Below, piece by piece: positions 25,375 through 33,697 of a stretch of 40,339 nt of DNA (positions are counted from its first letter, which is position 1; each line of letters opens with the position of its first letter). The notes under the pieces are model-generated. The model was not told where the DNA came from. It saw only the letters and a list, made by a program, of their open reading frames with translations, and searched no databases. The DNA is from an uncultured bacterium (GTDB lineage Bacteria > Bacillota > Clostridia > Lachnospirales > Lachnospiraceae), in assembly GCA_947643595.1 (NCBI GenBank), contig CANRWP010000028.1, positions 1 through 40,339 on the forward strand, in the 5' to 3' direction. The position numbers and the translations under genes are program-made.

Positions 25375-27692
25375 TATCCCGTCGTCCTTTCCACATCCAG
25401 CACGCTCTCTATCATTCGGATCTTCTCGATGATACGATTCAATTCCTCGCGCCCGGAAATATAAAATGTCGTCACTAAAGTGGCGATACCCTGCTTGCTC
25501 ACCCTCGTATTCATGGAACAGATATCGATGCCTTTCTCGGTCAGCGCCCTCGAAATATCCGCCAACAGACCGCTTCGGTTATTTCCGTAGATCGTGATCT
25601 CCGTAAAATACTTCTGCTCCCCGGCATCCTCGCCTTCCGTCACCTGCCATTCCGCTTCGATCAGGCGCTCCCTGTCCTCCTCCTCCAGATTGATCACATT
25701 GACGCAGTCCGTGCGGTGGATGGAGATTCCCCGGCCTCTCGTGATAAAACCTATGATCTCGTCGCCCGGCACAGGGGAACAACATTTGCTGAAATGCACG
25801 GAGACATCGTGCACGCCTCTGACAACGATCCCTCCCCTGCCGGTCTGCTGGCACCGCTCTCTGCCGTTCTCCTCGATGGCTGCCATCGCCTCCTCGTCAG
25901 TCATCTTCTTTTTGTGATCGCGCTCATAGAACTCCACCATCCGATTGATGATCTGACCTTCTTTTAACCCGCCGTGCCCTACCGCCGCCAGAACGGAATC
26001 CCAATCGTGGAAACCGTATTTGCGCATGACGCCGTCCATATACTCTGATGTCATGATATCTGCCTGACAGATCGCCTTCGCCTTACAGTAGGCAGCTATC
26101 ATTTCCTTGCCTTTTTCTATATTATCTTCTTTTAACTCGTTCTTAAACCACTGGTTGATCTTGTTTCTCGCCTGCGTGCTCTTGACCAGTTTCAGCCAGT
26201 CGCGGCTCGGTCCCCTGGAATTCTGGGAAGTCAGGATCTCGATCCTGTCGCCGTTCTGGATCTGATATTCTATCGTCACTAACTTTCCGTTGACCCTGGC
26301 ACCGATCATCCGGTTTCCCACCGCGCTGTGCACCGCATAGGCGAAATCGATCGGTGTGGAACCCGACGGCAGATTCTTCACCTCGCCGTTCGGTGTAAAG
26401 CAGTAGACCTGATCCGAGAACAGATCCAGATCGTTCTTGATCAGATTCATAAACTCCCTGTTGTTGGAATTATCCTGCTGCCACTCCAGAATCTGGCGCA
26501 GCCACGCCATCTTTTCCGCCTCGGACTGATCCCCGCCGGATTTTATGCCGTTGGAAACCTCCTTGTATTTCCAGTGAGCCGCAATACCGTACTCGGCCGC
26601 CTTGTGCATCTCCTCGGTCCGGATCTGCACCTCAAAAGGTTTTCCTCCGGTGCCGATCAATGTCGTGTGGAGAGACTGGTACATGTTTGCCTTCGGCATG
26701 GCGATATAATCCTTAAACCGCCCCGGGATCGGCGTATACATCTCATGGATCACGCCCAAAGCCGCGTAACAGTCCTTGATGGAGTCCACAATGATCCTTA
26801 TGGCAAACAGATCATAAATCTGGTCAAGTGTCTTGTTCTGGTTGACCATCTTTCGATAGATGCTGAAAAAGTGCTTGATCCGCCCGTCTACCGTCGCCTG
26901 GATGCCGGCTTCCACGATATGCGCTTTCACTTCATCCACAATAGACTGAATATAAGCTTCCCGCACACTCTTCCTTGTATCGATCTTTTCCACCAGATCA
27001 TAGTAAGCTTCCGGCTCCAGGTATTTGAGGGACAGATCGTCCAGCTCCACCTTGATCTTGCTGATGCCAAGCCTGTCGGCGATGGGCGAATAGATATCGA
27101 GCGTCTCCCGCGCGATGCGCTGCTGCTTTTCCGGCGGCATAAATTTCAGCGTCCGCATATTGTGCAGTCTGTCCGCCAGCTTGATGATAATGACCCGTAT
27201 GTCTTTCGCCATCGCTAAGAACATCTTCCGCAGGTTCTCCGCCTGAATGTCCACCTTGTCCGTGGCCTTCCTCACACTGCCGTTTCCTTCCCCCTCCATC
27301 GAGAAATGCTGCAGCTTTGTCACCCCGTCCACGAGAAGCGTCACATCCGCCCCAAACATCTCCGTCAGTTCCGCCTCCGTGTACAGCGTATCCTCCACCA
27401 CATCGTGCAGCAGCCCAGCCGCGATGGTCTCTTTGTCCATCTCCAGATCTGCCAGTATGATACCCACATACAGCGGATGAATGATATAGGGCTCTCCGGA
27501 CTTTCTAACCTGCCCCTGGTGCGCATTGTAGGCGAGATTATAAGCCTTTTCAATCAGTCTGATATCATCGGAAGGATGGTATTTTCTGACACGGAAAATC
27601 AGATCCTGATACAAATCCTCAGGACCGCCGTATTCTCTGACCGGTTCCATCTTTCCATCTTCTATGACAATTTTGTTGTTTTCTTCCAGCAT
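25374..27692 (-). CDS. rel: Bifunctional (p)ppGpp synthetase/hydrolase Rel
   Basis: A 772-residue long RelA/SpoT homologue that makes and degrades (p)ppGpp in the stringent response. The hydrolase HD domain is active-looking (HPLYVGIILADL, HDVVEDT). The synthetase domain has DLFAIRIIVDSIKDCYAALG and MPKANMYQSLHTTLIG. A TGS domain (YCFTPNGEVKNLPSGSTPIDFAY), a zinc/CC segment (VHFSKCCSPVPGDEIIGF) and a C-terminal ACT domain follow, so it is full length. ATG 27692 has GGAGAGG upstream. It follows apt by 51 bases. Confidence 0.97.
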   Translation of the reverse strand: MLEENNKIVIEDGKMEPVREYGGPEDLYQDLIFRVRKYHPSDDIRLIEKAYNLAYNAHQGQVRKSGEPYIIHPLYVGIILADLEMDKETIAAGLLHDVVEDTLYTEAELTEMFGADVTLLVDGVTKLQHFSMEGEGNGSVRKATDKVDIQAENLRKMFLAMAKDIRVIIIKLADRLHNMRTLKFMPPEKQQRIARETLDIYSPIADRLGISKIKVELDDLSLKYLEPEAYYDLVEKIDTRKSVREAYIQSIVDEVKAHIVEAGIQATVDGRIKHFFSIYRKMVNQNKTLDQIYDLFAIRIIVDSIKDCYAALGVIHEMYTPIPGRFKDYIAMPKANMYQSLHTTLIGTGGKPFEVQIRTEEMHKAAEYGIAAHWKYKEVSNGIKSGGDQSEAEKMAWLRQILEWQQDNSNNREFMNLIKNDLDLFSDQVYCFTPNGEVKNLPSGSTPIDFAYAVHSAVGNRMIGARVNGKLVTIEYQIQNGDRIEILTSQNSRGPSRDWLKLVKSTQARNKINQWFKNELKEDNIEKGKEMIAAYCKAKAICQADIMTSEYMDGVMRKYGFHDWDSVLAAVGHGGLKEGQIINRMVEFYERDHKKKMTDEEAMAAIEENGRERCQQTGRGGIVVRGVHDVSVHFSKCCSPVPGDEIIGFITRGRGISIHRTDCVNVINLEEEDRERLIEAEWQVTEGEDAGEQKYFTEITIYGNNRSGLLADISRALTEKGIDICSMNTRVSKQGIATLVTTFYISGREELNRIIEKIRMIESVLDVERTTG

Positions 27693-27743
27693 ATATCCTC
27701 TCCGCTTTGCAGCCGCACTCTGAAATCAGCCGGGAACATTTTT

Positions 27744-28268
27744 CTAATTTCCCGGATAGACAATGGCGGAATCCAGCCGATAGCCCTCGATTTTCTTTCT
27801 GCCCTCCAGGCCCGCCAGTTCCATCAGTACCACGATGCCGACCACTTTGCCGCCCAATGACTCCACCAGATCGATCATCGCTTTTGTGGTGCCGCCCGTC
27901 GCGATCAGATCATCCACGATCAGCACTCTCTGGCCCGGTTTGATCGAGTCTTTATGCATTTCGATCGTCGCCGTACCGTACTCCAGCGCATAGTCGATGG
28001 ACACGGTCTCACAGGGCAGTTTTCCCTTTTTGCGAATCAGCACGAACGGTTTATGCATATTGTAGGCGATCGGCGTGCCGAAGATAAAGCCTCTCGACTC
28101 AGGACCTGCGATCACATCAACGTCCAGATCCTTCACCAGATCCTGCATGGTATCGATAGCCAGGTGCAATCCGTCGGCATCCTGCAGTACGCTGGTCACA
28201 TCTCTGAAAATAATGCCCTCCTCAGGAAAATCGGGTATGCTTCTTACATATTCTTCCAATTTTTTCAT
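27744..28268 (-). CDS. apt: Adenine phosphoribosyltransferase
   Basis: Apt salvages adenine to AMP using PRPP. The 174-residue protein is of normal length and has the starting IPDFPEEGIIFRDVTSVL, the GPESRGFIFGTPIAY loop, and the PRPP-binding motif VLIVDDLIATGGT. ATG 28268 is preceded by AAAGGAG at 11 bases, a little long. The frame is open for another 57 codons upstream, but these overlap the promoter. It is the first gene of apt-rel-metallohydrolase, a purine/alarmone grouping conserved in Firmicutes. Confidence 0.97.
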   Translation of the reverse strand: MKKLEEYVRSIPDFPEEGIIFRDVTSVLQDADGLHLAIDTMQDLVKDLDVDVIAGPESRGFIFGTPIAYNMHKPFVLIRKKGKLPCETVSIDYALEYGTATIEMHKDSIKPGQRVLIVDDLIATGGTTKAMIDLVESLGGKVVGIVVLMELAGLEGRKKIEGYRLDSAIVYPGN

Positions 28269-28320
28269 AGTATATTCAGCTCCTTTGCAGATGTGTGCAT
28301 AAATTCGCACTATGTGTATC

Positions 28321-28349
28321 ATTATATTCTTTTTCGCCGCTTTCGTCAA
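28321..28349 (-). promoter_or_regulatory. Promoter of apt-rel operon
   Basis: On the minus strand TTGACG (28349-28344) and a perfect TATAAT (28326-28321) are 17 bases apart, about 50 bases before the apt ATG. It is back-to-back with the csoR promoter. Confidence 0.75.
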
Positions 28350-28355
28350 AGAGAA

Positions 28356-28403
28356 TTGACATTTTTTCTTTTTTGCGCTACAATATACCCCTGTAGGGTA
28401 TAT
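28356..28403 (+). promoter_or_regulatory. Promoter and CsoR-type operator of the copper operon
   Basis: A perfect TTGACA (28356-28361) and TACAAT (28379-28384) are 17 bases apart. The palindrome ATATACCC-ctgta-GGGTATAT (28383-28403) starts inside the -10 box and covers the likely transcription start. Its TACCC/GGGTA core fits known CsoR operators, so copper-free CsoR should block initiation. Confidence 0.85.
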
Positions 28404-28424
28404 GAAGACAGGAGGAAGCACACC

Positions 28425-28754
28425 ATGAGCCGGGAACAAGACCAGATAAAAGACTGCTGCAGCGGTGACTGCTGTCTAAAACACAAACACCGGGAAGACA
28501 AGGAATACCGGGATCTGATCCACCGCCTGAACCGCATCGAGGGACAGGTGCGCGGCATCCGTTCCATGGTGGAAGATGAGCGCTACTGCATAGATATCAT
28601 CACCCAGGTGACCGCCGTCTCCTCCGCGCTGAACGCTTTCAACAAAGCGCTGCTCTCCCAGCATATTAAGACCTGTGTTGCAGATAATATCCGTAACGGA
28701 AATGAGGAAGTGGTGGATGAACTCTGCGAGACGTTGAAAAAGCTGATGAAATAG
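28425..28754 (+). CDS. csoR: CsoR-family copper-sensing repressor
   Basis: A 109-residue all-helical repressor of the CsoR/RcnR family. The conserved core starts at HRLNRIEGQVRGIRSMVEDERYCIDIITQVTA in outline. The Cys-His-Cys copper ligands are present as YC, then QHIKTC, which points to Cu(I) rather than nickel or formaldehyde sensing. An unusual N-terminal extension carries four Cys and several His (DCCSGDCCLKHKH). ATG 28425 has GGAGGAAG upstream. It is followed after a few bases by copA and preceded by its own operator, giving a self-regulated csoR-copA unit. Confidence 0.93.
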   Translation: MSREQDQIKDCCSGDCCLKHKHREDKEYRDLIHRLNRIEGQVRGIRSMVEDERYCIDIITQVTAVSSALNAFNKALLSQHIKTCVADNIRNGNEEVVDELCETLKKLMK

Positions 28755-28778
28755 ACTATGGAAAGGAGTTTTTCCGTT

Positions 28779-31415
28779 ATGACAAAAAAAGAAAAATTCG
28801 CCGTCACCGGCATGACCTGTTCCGCCTGCTCGTCCCGGGTGGAAAAATGTGTCTCCGCCCTGGAAGGCATGAATACCTGTGAAGTCAATCTGCTGACCGG
28901 CAGTATGCAGACTTCCTTTGACGAATCCCTGCTGAAAACGGAAGATATCATCGCCGCCGTAGAAAAAGCGGGCTATGGAGCTTCCTCCCTCTCCCCCTCA
29001 CCGGGCAGCGAGGCACAGGGGGCATCCGGCGGAAATTCCCTGCAGGAAACCATGCAGAAAGCGCGAAGAGAGATGAAAGCCCGCCTGATCTGCTCCTTTC
29101 TGTTCTGGATTCCGCTGATGTATGTGTCCATGTACCATATGTTCTACGAATGGTTCTCCCTGCCGGTGCCCGATTTTGTCATGCGCGCTTTTCACGGGCC
29201 GGAAAACACCGTGACTTTTGCCTTTACCCAGTTTCTGCTGCTTCTGCCGATCCTGTACTGCAACCGAAACTATTTTATTCACGGCTTTCAGAACCTTTTT
29301 CGCAAAAGCCCGAACATGGATTCCCTCGTGGCCGTGGGGTCGGCTGCCGCCGTGTTCTACGGTGTGTTTGCCATCTACCGGTTAAGTTACGGGCTGGGGT
29401 ATCAGGATATGGAACTGGTGAACCGATACGGCATGGAGATCTATTTTGAGTCCGCCGGCACGATCCTGACCCTGATCACCCTCGGCAAATATCTGGAGAG
29501 CCGTTCCAAAGCGCAGACGGGCAAAGCCATCGAAAAACTGGTGAACCTCGCGCCGAAAACCGCCCTCCTGCTGATGCCCGACGGTTCCGAACAGGAAGTG
29601 CCCGCCGAGCAGGTGAAGGAAGGGGATATTGTCATCATCAAGCCGGGCTCCTATGTCCCGGTGGACGGCGTCATCACCTCCGGCTCTTCTTCTCTGGACG
29701 AATCGGCCATCACGGGGGAAAGCATTCCGGTGGAGAAGGGGATAGACGACACAGTGATCTCCGCCTCCCTCAACAAGAGCGGCTATTTTCAGATGAAGGC
29801 GGTGAAAACCGGGGAGAACACCACGATCAACCAGATCATCCGCCTGGTGGAGGAGGCCAGCGCTTCCAAGGCACCCATCGCCAAGCTGGCGGATAAGATA
29901 GCGGGGATCTTCGTCCCCACCGTGATGTGCATCGCGCTGCTCGCCTTCCTGATCTGGATGTTCACGGGGGCAGGCTTTGAGTTCTCTCTGTCCATCGGTA
30001 TCTCCGTGTTAGTCATCTCCTGTCCCTGCGCGCTGGGACTTGCCACTCCCGTGGCTATCATGGTCGGCACCGGCAAAGGGGCGGAAAACGGAATTTTGAT
30101 CAAATCCGGGGAAGCGTTGGAGACCGCCCACTCCATCGACACGGTGGTTCTGGATAAGACCGGCACGATCACCCAGGGAAAACCTCAGGTCACGGATGTA
30201 CTGCCGGTGGGTATCTCCGAAAGGGAACTGCTTCGCACCGCCGCCATGCTGGAAAAGCAGAGCGAACATCCGCTGGCGGAAGCCGTTTTGCAGTACGCCG
30301 AAACACGGCTTCCCGAAGACAGCTCTCCCATGCAGGCAACCGATTTCGAGGCGCTCTTCGGCAGAGGGGTCCGCTGCAGCTATCAGGGAAATACCTGTTT
30401 TGCCGGAAACAGAAGACTGCTGCAGGAGGAAGGTTTTGACCTGTCCCCCATCGAGAAGGATTTCACACGGCTCTCGGAGGAGGGAAAGACCGTCCTGCTC
30501 TTCGCCGAAACGACCCCGGACGAGCGCCGGATCCTCGGCATGATCGCCGTCGCCGATGTGGAGAAACCCTCCAGCCTGGAGGCCATCCGCCAGTTTGAAA
30601 AACTGGGCATCGATGTAGTCATGTTGACCGGCGACAACGAAAAGACCGCCGCCGCCATCGGAAGACGCCTTCATATAAACCATGTGATCGCCCAGGTTCT
30701 GCCCCATCAGAAAGAGGAAAAGATCCGGGAACTGATGCGGCAGGGGCACAGAGTTGCCATGATCGGGGACGGCATCAACGATGCGCCGGCCCTGGCCAGA
30801 GCGGATGTGGGCATCGCCATCGGCGCCGGGACGGATGTCGCCATCGAGAGCGCGGACGCCGTGCTGATACGAAATGACCTGATGGACGCGGTCAACGCCA
30901 TCCGGCTCAGCAAATCGGTGATCCGCAATATCCGGGAAAACCTGTTCTGGGCATTCTTCTACAACAGCATCGGCATCCCCCTGGCGGCAGGTTTGCTCTA
31001 CCCGGCTTTCGGCCTGAAACTGAATCCCATGTTCGGCGCCGCGGCCATGAGTCTCAGCAGTGTCTGCGTCGTCTGCAACGCGCTCAGGCTCCGCCTCTTC
31101 AAGCCCCTGCGGGCGCAACATGACATTAACGTCACAGAACTTTCTGCCGTGCCAGCACAGGCAGAAGCAAATTTATCAGAAAAAGGAGAAGAACAGACTA
31201 TGAAAGAACTGACATTATCGATCGAAGGTATGATGTGTATGCACTGCCAGAAACACGCCACCGACGCGTTAAACGCGATCGAAGGCGTCACGGCGGAGGT
31301 AGACCTGGAAGAAAAGAAAGCCTACGTCAAAGCGGACAGGGAGATCGCTGACGAAGTCTTCACGAAAGCCATCGCTGACGCCGGCTACGAGGTCACGCAG
31401 ATCGTCCGCGCCTGA
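28779..31415 (+). CDS. copA: Copper-exporting P-type ATPase with CopZ-like C-terminal domain
   Basis: An 878-residue P1B-1 ATPase that pumps Cu(I) out of the cell. An N-terminal metal-binding domain has GMTCSACSSRVEKC. The membrane metal site CPC is at residues 415-417 (SCPCALGLATP), the phosphorylated Asp459 lies in DKTGT, and the TGES, SEHPLAEA and GDGINDAPALARAD motifs are intact. Residues 808-878 add a second metal-binding domain (EGMMCMHCQKHA) at the C-terminal end, after a loose linker; most CopA proteins carry all such domains at the N terminus. ATG 28779 is chosen for GGAAAGGAG ten bases upstream; ATG 28758 lies before that site. It forms an operon with csoR and ends at a strong terminator. 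Confidence 0.96.
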   Translation: MTKKEKFAVTGMTCSACSSRVEKCVSALEGMNTCEVNLLTGSMQTSFDESLLKTEDIIAAVEKAGYGASSLSPSPGSEAQGASGGNSLQETMQKARREMKARLICSFLFWIPLMYVSMYHMFYEWFSLPVPDFVMRAFHGPENTVTFAFTQFLLLLPILYCNRNYFIHGFQNLFRKSPNMDSLVAVGSAAAVFYGVFAIYRLSYGLGYQDMELVNRYGMEIYFESAGTILTLITLGKYLESRSKAQTGKAIEKLVNLAPKTALLLMPDGSEQEVPAEQVKEGDIVIIKPGSYVPVDGVITSGSSSLDESAITGESIPVEKGIDDTVISASLNKSGYFQMKAVKTGENTTINQIIRLVEEASASKAPIAKLADKIAGIFVPTVMCIALLAFLIWMFTGAGFEFSLSIGISVLVISCPCALGLATPVAIMVGTGKGAENGILIKSGEALETAHSIDTVVLDKTGTITQGKPQVTDVLPVGISERELLRTAAMLEKQSEHPLAEAVLQYAETRLPEDSSPMQATDFEALFGRGVRCSYQGNTCFAGNRRLLQEEGFDLSPIEKDFTRLSEEGKTVLLFAETTPDERRILGMIAVADVEKPSSLEAIRQFEKLGIDVVMLTGDNEKTAAAIGRRLHINHVIAQVLPHQKEEKIRELMRQGHRVAMIGDGINDAPALARADVGIAIGAGTDVAIESADAVLIRNDLMDAVNAIRLSKSVIRNIRENLFWAFFYNSIGIPLAAGLLYPAFGLKLNPMFGAAAMSLSSVCVVCNALRLRLFKPLRAQHDINVTELSAVPAQAEANLSEKGEEQTMKELTLSIEGMMCMHCQKHATDALNAIEGVTAEVDLEEKKAYVKADREIADEVFTKAIADAGYEVTQIVRA
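31200..31415 (+). CDS. Possible internal start giving a free CopZ-like copper chaperone, 71 aa
   Basis: Within copA, in the same frame, ATG 31200 begins MKELTLSIEGMMCMHCQ and runs to the copA stop, exactly one complete heavy-metal-associated domain. AAAGGAG lies 11 bases before it. The unit therefore has the layout of an independent copZ gene, which in many Firmicutes follows copA. It may be made both as part of the pump and alone, or it may be a copZ recently fused to copA whose old start is still visible. Confidence 0.5.
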   Translation: MKELTLSIEGMMCMHCQKHATDALNAIEGVTAEVDLEEKKAYVKADREIADEVFTKAIADAGYEVTQIVRA

Positions 31416-31443
31416 TTTCGGTCATCGCACGGACTGCTCTGCC

Positions 31444-31478
31444 GACCCGCGGAGAAGCATATCTCCGCGGGTCTTTTT
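31444..31478 (+). terminator. Intrinsic terminator of the copper operon
   Basis: GACCCGCGGAGA and TCTCCGCGGGTC form a perfect 12-pair stem with a six-base loop, followed by TTTTT. It begins 29 bases after the copA stop. Confidence 0.95.
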
Positions 31479-31546
31479 CGCACTTTTTTTGTCCCGATCG
31501 CATATAATAAATAAAACCATATCACCCGCAAAGGATTGGATTTCCC

Positions 31547-32221
31547 ATGAAAAAAGTTGCCATCATCGGTTCCCCCGCATTGCACAAAAACTACAGGACC
31601 GCCCTGGAAAAAGCCCCCTGCAAAGCGGTCATCTTTCCGGACGCATCCTATATAAAAAAACATCCGGAAGCCTTTGACGGACTGCTGCTGCCCGGCGGCG
31701 GCGATGTGCTCTCCTCCCTCTCCGGCTACGCGCCCTTCCTCGACGATCCTCCGCCCGAAGAAAATGACAGTCTCGTCACATCGGTTCCGGAGCTGCGGCT
31801 CACCCTGGAACAGCTCCGCGCTCTGCACCTGTTCCACAAAATGAACAAACCGATTTTCGGTATCTGCAAGGGAATGCAGCTGATCAATCTCTATTTCCAC
31901 GGAACGATCCGGGAAGTATCCCACCCGCATCTGCACCAGATACCGGAAAAAGATGCCTGCCACCCCGCCGACAACGAACCCGGCACCCTTCTCCATGCGC
32001 TTTTCGGCCCCCATATGCTCGTCAACAGCAATCACCACCAATGCATCCGCACCCCCGGTCAAAACCTGCAGATCATCCAGTATGCCCCGGATAAAACGCC
32101 GGAGGCGGTATCTCATCTCTCCGCCCCCGTCTTCGGAACACAATGGCACCCCGAACGGCTGCCGGTAACGGGCCGTCAGGATGCCATGCTGCTGTTTCAA
32201 TATTTTATTTCGCTGCTCTGA
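31547..32221 (+). CDS. Class I glutamine amidotransferase-like hydrolase (peptidase C26)
   Basis: A 224-residue protein of the gamma-glutamyl hydrolase group that includes PuuD. The nucleophile elbow is FGICKGMQLIN, with the catalytic Cys, and the catalytic His-Glu pair is in GTQWHPE. The early LLLPGGGD oxyanion strand is also present. Members cut gamma-glutamyl bonds, for example in gamma-glutamyl-GABA; the substrate here is unknown. The family usually has GICRG where this one has GICKG. A TATAAT at 31503-31508 may be its -10 box, but no convincing -35 box was seen. It is a single gene after the copA terminator, converging on the zinc-ribbon gene at 32228. Confidence 0.88.
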   Translation: MKKVAIIGSPALHKNYRTALEKAPCKAVIFPDASYIKKHPEAFDGLLLPGGGDVLSSLSGYAPFLDDPPPEENDSLVTSVPELRLTLEQLRALHLFHKMNKPIFGICKGMQLINLYFHGTIREVSHPHLHQIPEKDACHPADNEPGTLLHALFGPHMLVNSNHHQCIRTPGQNLQIIQYAPDKTPEAVSHLSAPVFGTQWHPERLPVTGRQDAMLLFQYFISLL

Positions 32222-32227
32222 AAGTTC

Positions 32228-33433
32228 TTACATCAAACCATTGTACTGGTTGTAAACCACACAGAGTTTGTTGGTATTTTTGATGACAAAGTTCAGGGCG
32301 ATGAAGGGTCCGATAAAGCAGAGCAGAGAACCGAACAATACCCACATCACATAGGTCGTCCCGTTTTCCTGGATCGGGACATTGTAGCGATGCCCGTTCG
32401 CCTGCAGACGGTTCGCCAGCTTATACCACCAGATGATCCTGTAAATACCGCAGGTGATGAAGCCGAGGAAAATGAACGCGAGAATACCGCTCGTGCTCTC
32501 CCCGTCGCCCTCGCAGAGATCGTTCACATCATTTGCCAGGCTATGTATAAAGAAATACGGATAGATGCCGCAGGTGACAAGGGAGAGCAGAATGTATATC
32601 CAGATACTTCTGTCCGTCTTCTTTGCCACTCTTCCCTGAGGCGGGGTCGTGGGCATCCCATAGCCCATTCCTCCCATCGGCGGCACGCCGTATCCCGGCG
32701 CTGTTCCACCCACAGGCGGCGTCTGATAACCTGTCTGTCCTCCTGCGGGCGGCGCCTGATAACCCGCCGCTGCCTGCTTCTGTTTCGCCGCGCTTTTTTC
32801 CGCCTGCTTCGCCTGCAGATCCTTCGCCGCGCCTGAGAGATCAGAGAATCCTTCCGACATGCTTGCCATAATGGAATCCTTCGTCTCTCCCACCACCGGA
32901 GCGCTTCCCATAGCATACATAAGACCAAAAAGTACAGCCGTCACAAACACATAGCCAAGCCAGTAGGCAAAGGCGGCTCCGCCGACAAACTCGCCAAACA
33001 TGATCCGGCCTGCGATCAACTGAACGATCGCCGAGATCAGCTTCAGCGCCACACTCAAAACCGCTCCGCCAAAAACCAGGTTTCTCAGCCTGGCGCTCCA
33101 CTTCCACGCCGCGGCCCCCGTGCTGAGCGCCATGATAAGCGCCGCCAGAAAACCAAACACTGACGAGATCAGATAACCGAACATAACGCCAAACAGAGAC
33201 CTGAAGATGCCCGGGATTCTGGCGAACGCCGAGAGCAGAAAGATCACTGCAAACACACCGCACACCGCCCGCATCACTGTATCCAGACTGCCGTTTTTCG
33301 CACCATCTCCGGCACTTCCCATCCCCTGTCCGGCACTGCCCGTCCCCTCTCCGTCACTTTCGACGGGGGTGCCGCATTTGGGGCAGAATTTCTGGTCATC
33401 GTTCAAAAAATTTCCACATTCGGGACAAAACAT
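32228..33433 (-). CDS. Zinc-ribbon membrane protein with DUF4234-like domain, 401 aa
   Basis: It begins with a zinc ribbon (MFCPECGNFLNDDQKFCPKCG). A first membrane part (about residues 50-190) has four or more hydrophobic segments. A long Gln/Pro/Gly-rich cytoplasmic loop follows, with repeats such as YQAPPAGGQTGYQTPPVGG, and then a second membrane part (WIYILLSLVTCGIYPYFF, LGFITCGIYRIIWWY) that resembles DUF4234. The function is unknown. It is divergent from the other zinc-ribbon genes starting at 33698, with promoters on both sides of the spacer, so they may be controlled together. GAGGAGG precedes the ATG. Confidence 0.82.
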   Translation of the reverse strand: MFCPECGNFLNDDQKFCPKCGTPVESDGEGTGSAGQGMGSAGDGAKNGSLDTVMRAVCGVFAVIFLLSAFARIPGIFRSLFGVMFGYLISSVFGFLAALIMALSTGAAAWKWSARLRNLVFGGAVLSVALKLISAIVQLIAGRIMFGEFVGGAAFAYWLGYVFVTAVLFGLMYAMGSAPVVGETKDSIMASMSEGFSDLSGAAKDLQAKQAEKSAAKQKQAAAGYQAPPAGGQTGYQTPPVGGTAPGYGVPPMGGMGYGMPTTPPQGRVAKKTDRSIWIYILLSLVTCGIYPYFFIHSLANDVNDLCEGDGESTSGILAFIFLGFITCGIYRIIWWYKLANRLQANGHRYNVPIQENGTTYVMWVLFGSLLCFIGPFIALNFVIKNTNKLCVVYNQYNGLM

Positions 33434-33484
33434 TTTTTCTCCTCCTCGTAATTTGTTAATAATTTTTCACTTTTCATGAATTTT

Positions 33485-33514
33485 ATTGTACGATATATTA
33501 ACTGTTTCTGTCAA
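33485..33514 (-). promoter_or_regulatory. Promoter of the DUF4234-like gene
   Basis: On the minus strand a perfect TTGACA (33514-33509) and TACAAT (33490-33485) are 18 bases apart, about 50 bases before the ATG. Confidence 0.75.
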
Positions 33515-33627
33515 GGAACTTATTTTTTATTGCATGTATACACATTTTATCCGCGCTCTGATTGAATAAATATACCGTTTCGGCACATATTTTGCATAAA
33601 TTGTCAGTGCCCCCGATGCCGCTTTTA

Positions 33628-33656
33628 TTGACAAACTCCGCGTTTTTTTGTATAAT
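33628..33656 (+). promoter_or_regulatory. Promoter of the zinc-ribbon/phosphoesterase operon
   Basis: Perfect TTGACA (33628-33633) and perfect TATAAT (33651-33656) boxes with a 17-base spacer, the strongest promoter seen in the window. The ATG follows at 33698. Confidence 0.9.
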
Positions 33657-33697
33657 GGTGGGCAGTATTTTATAATTTACGGGAGGAGATAACTATT

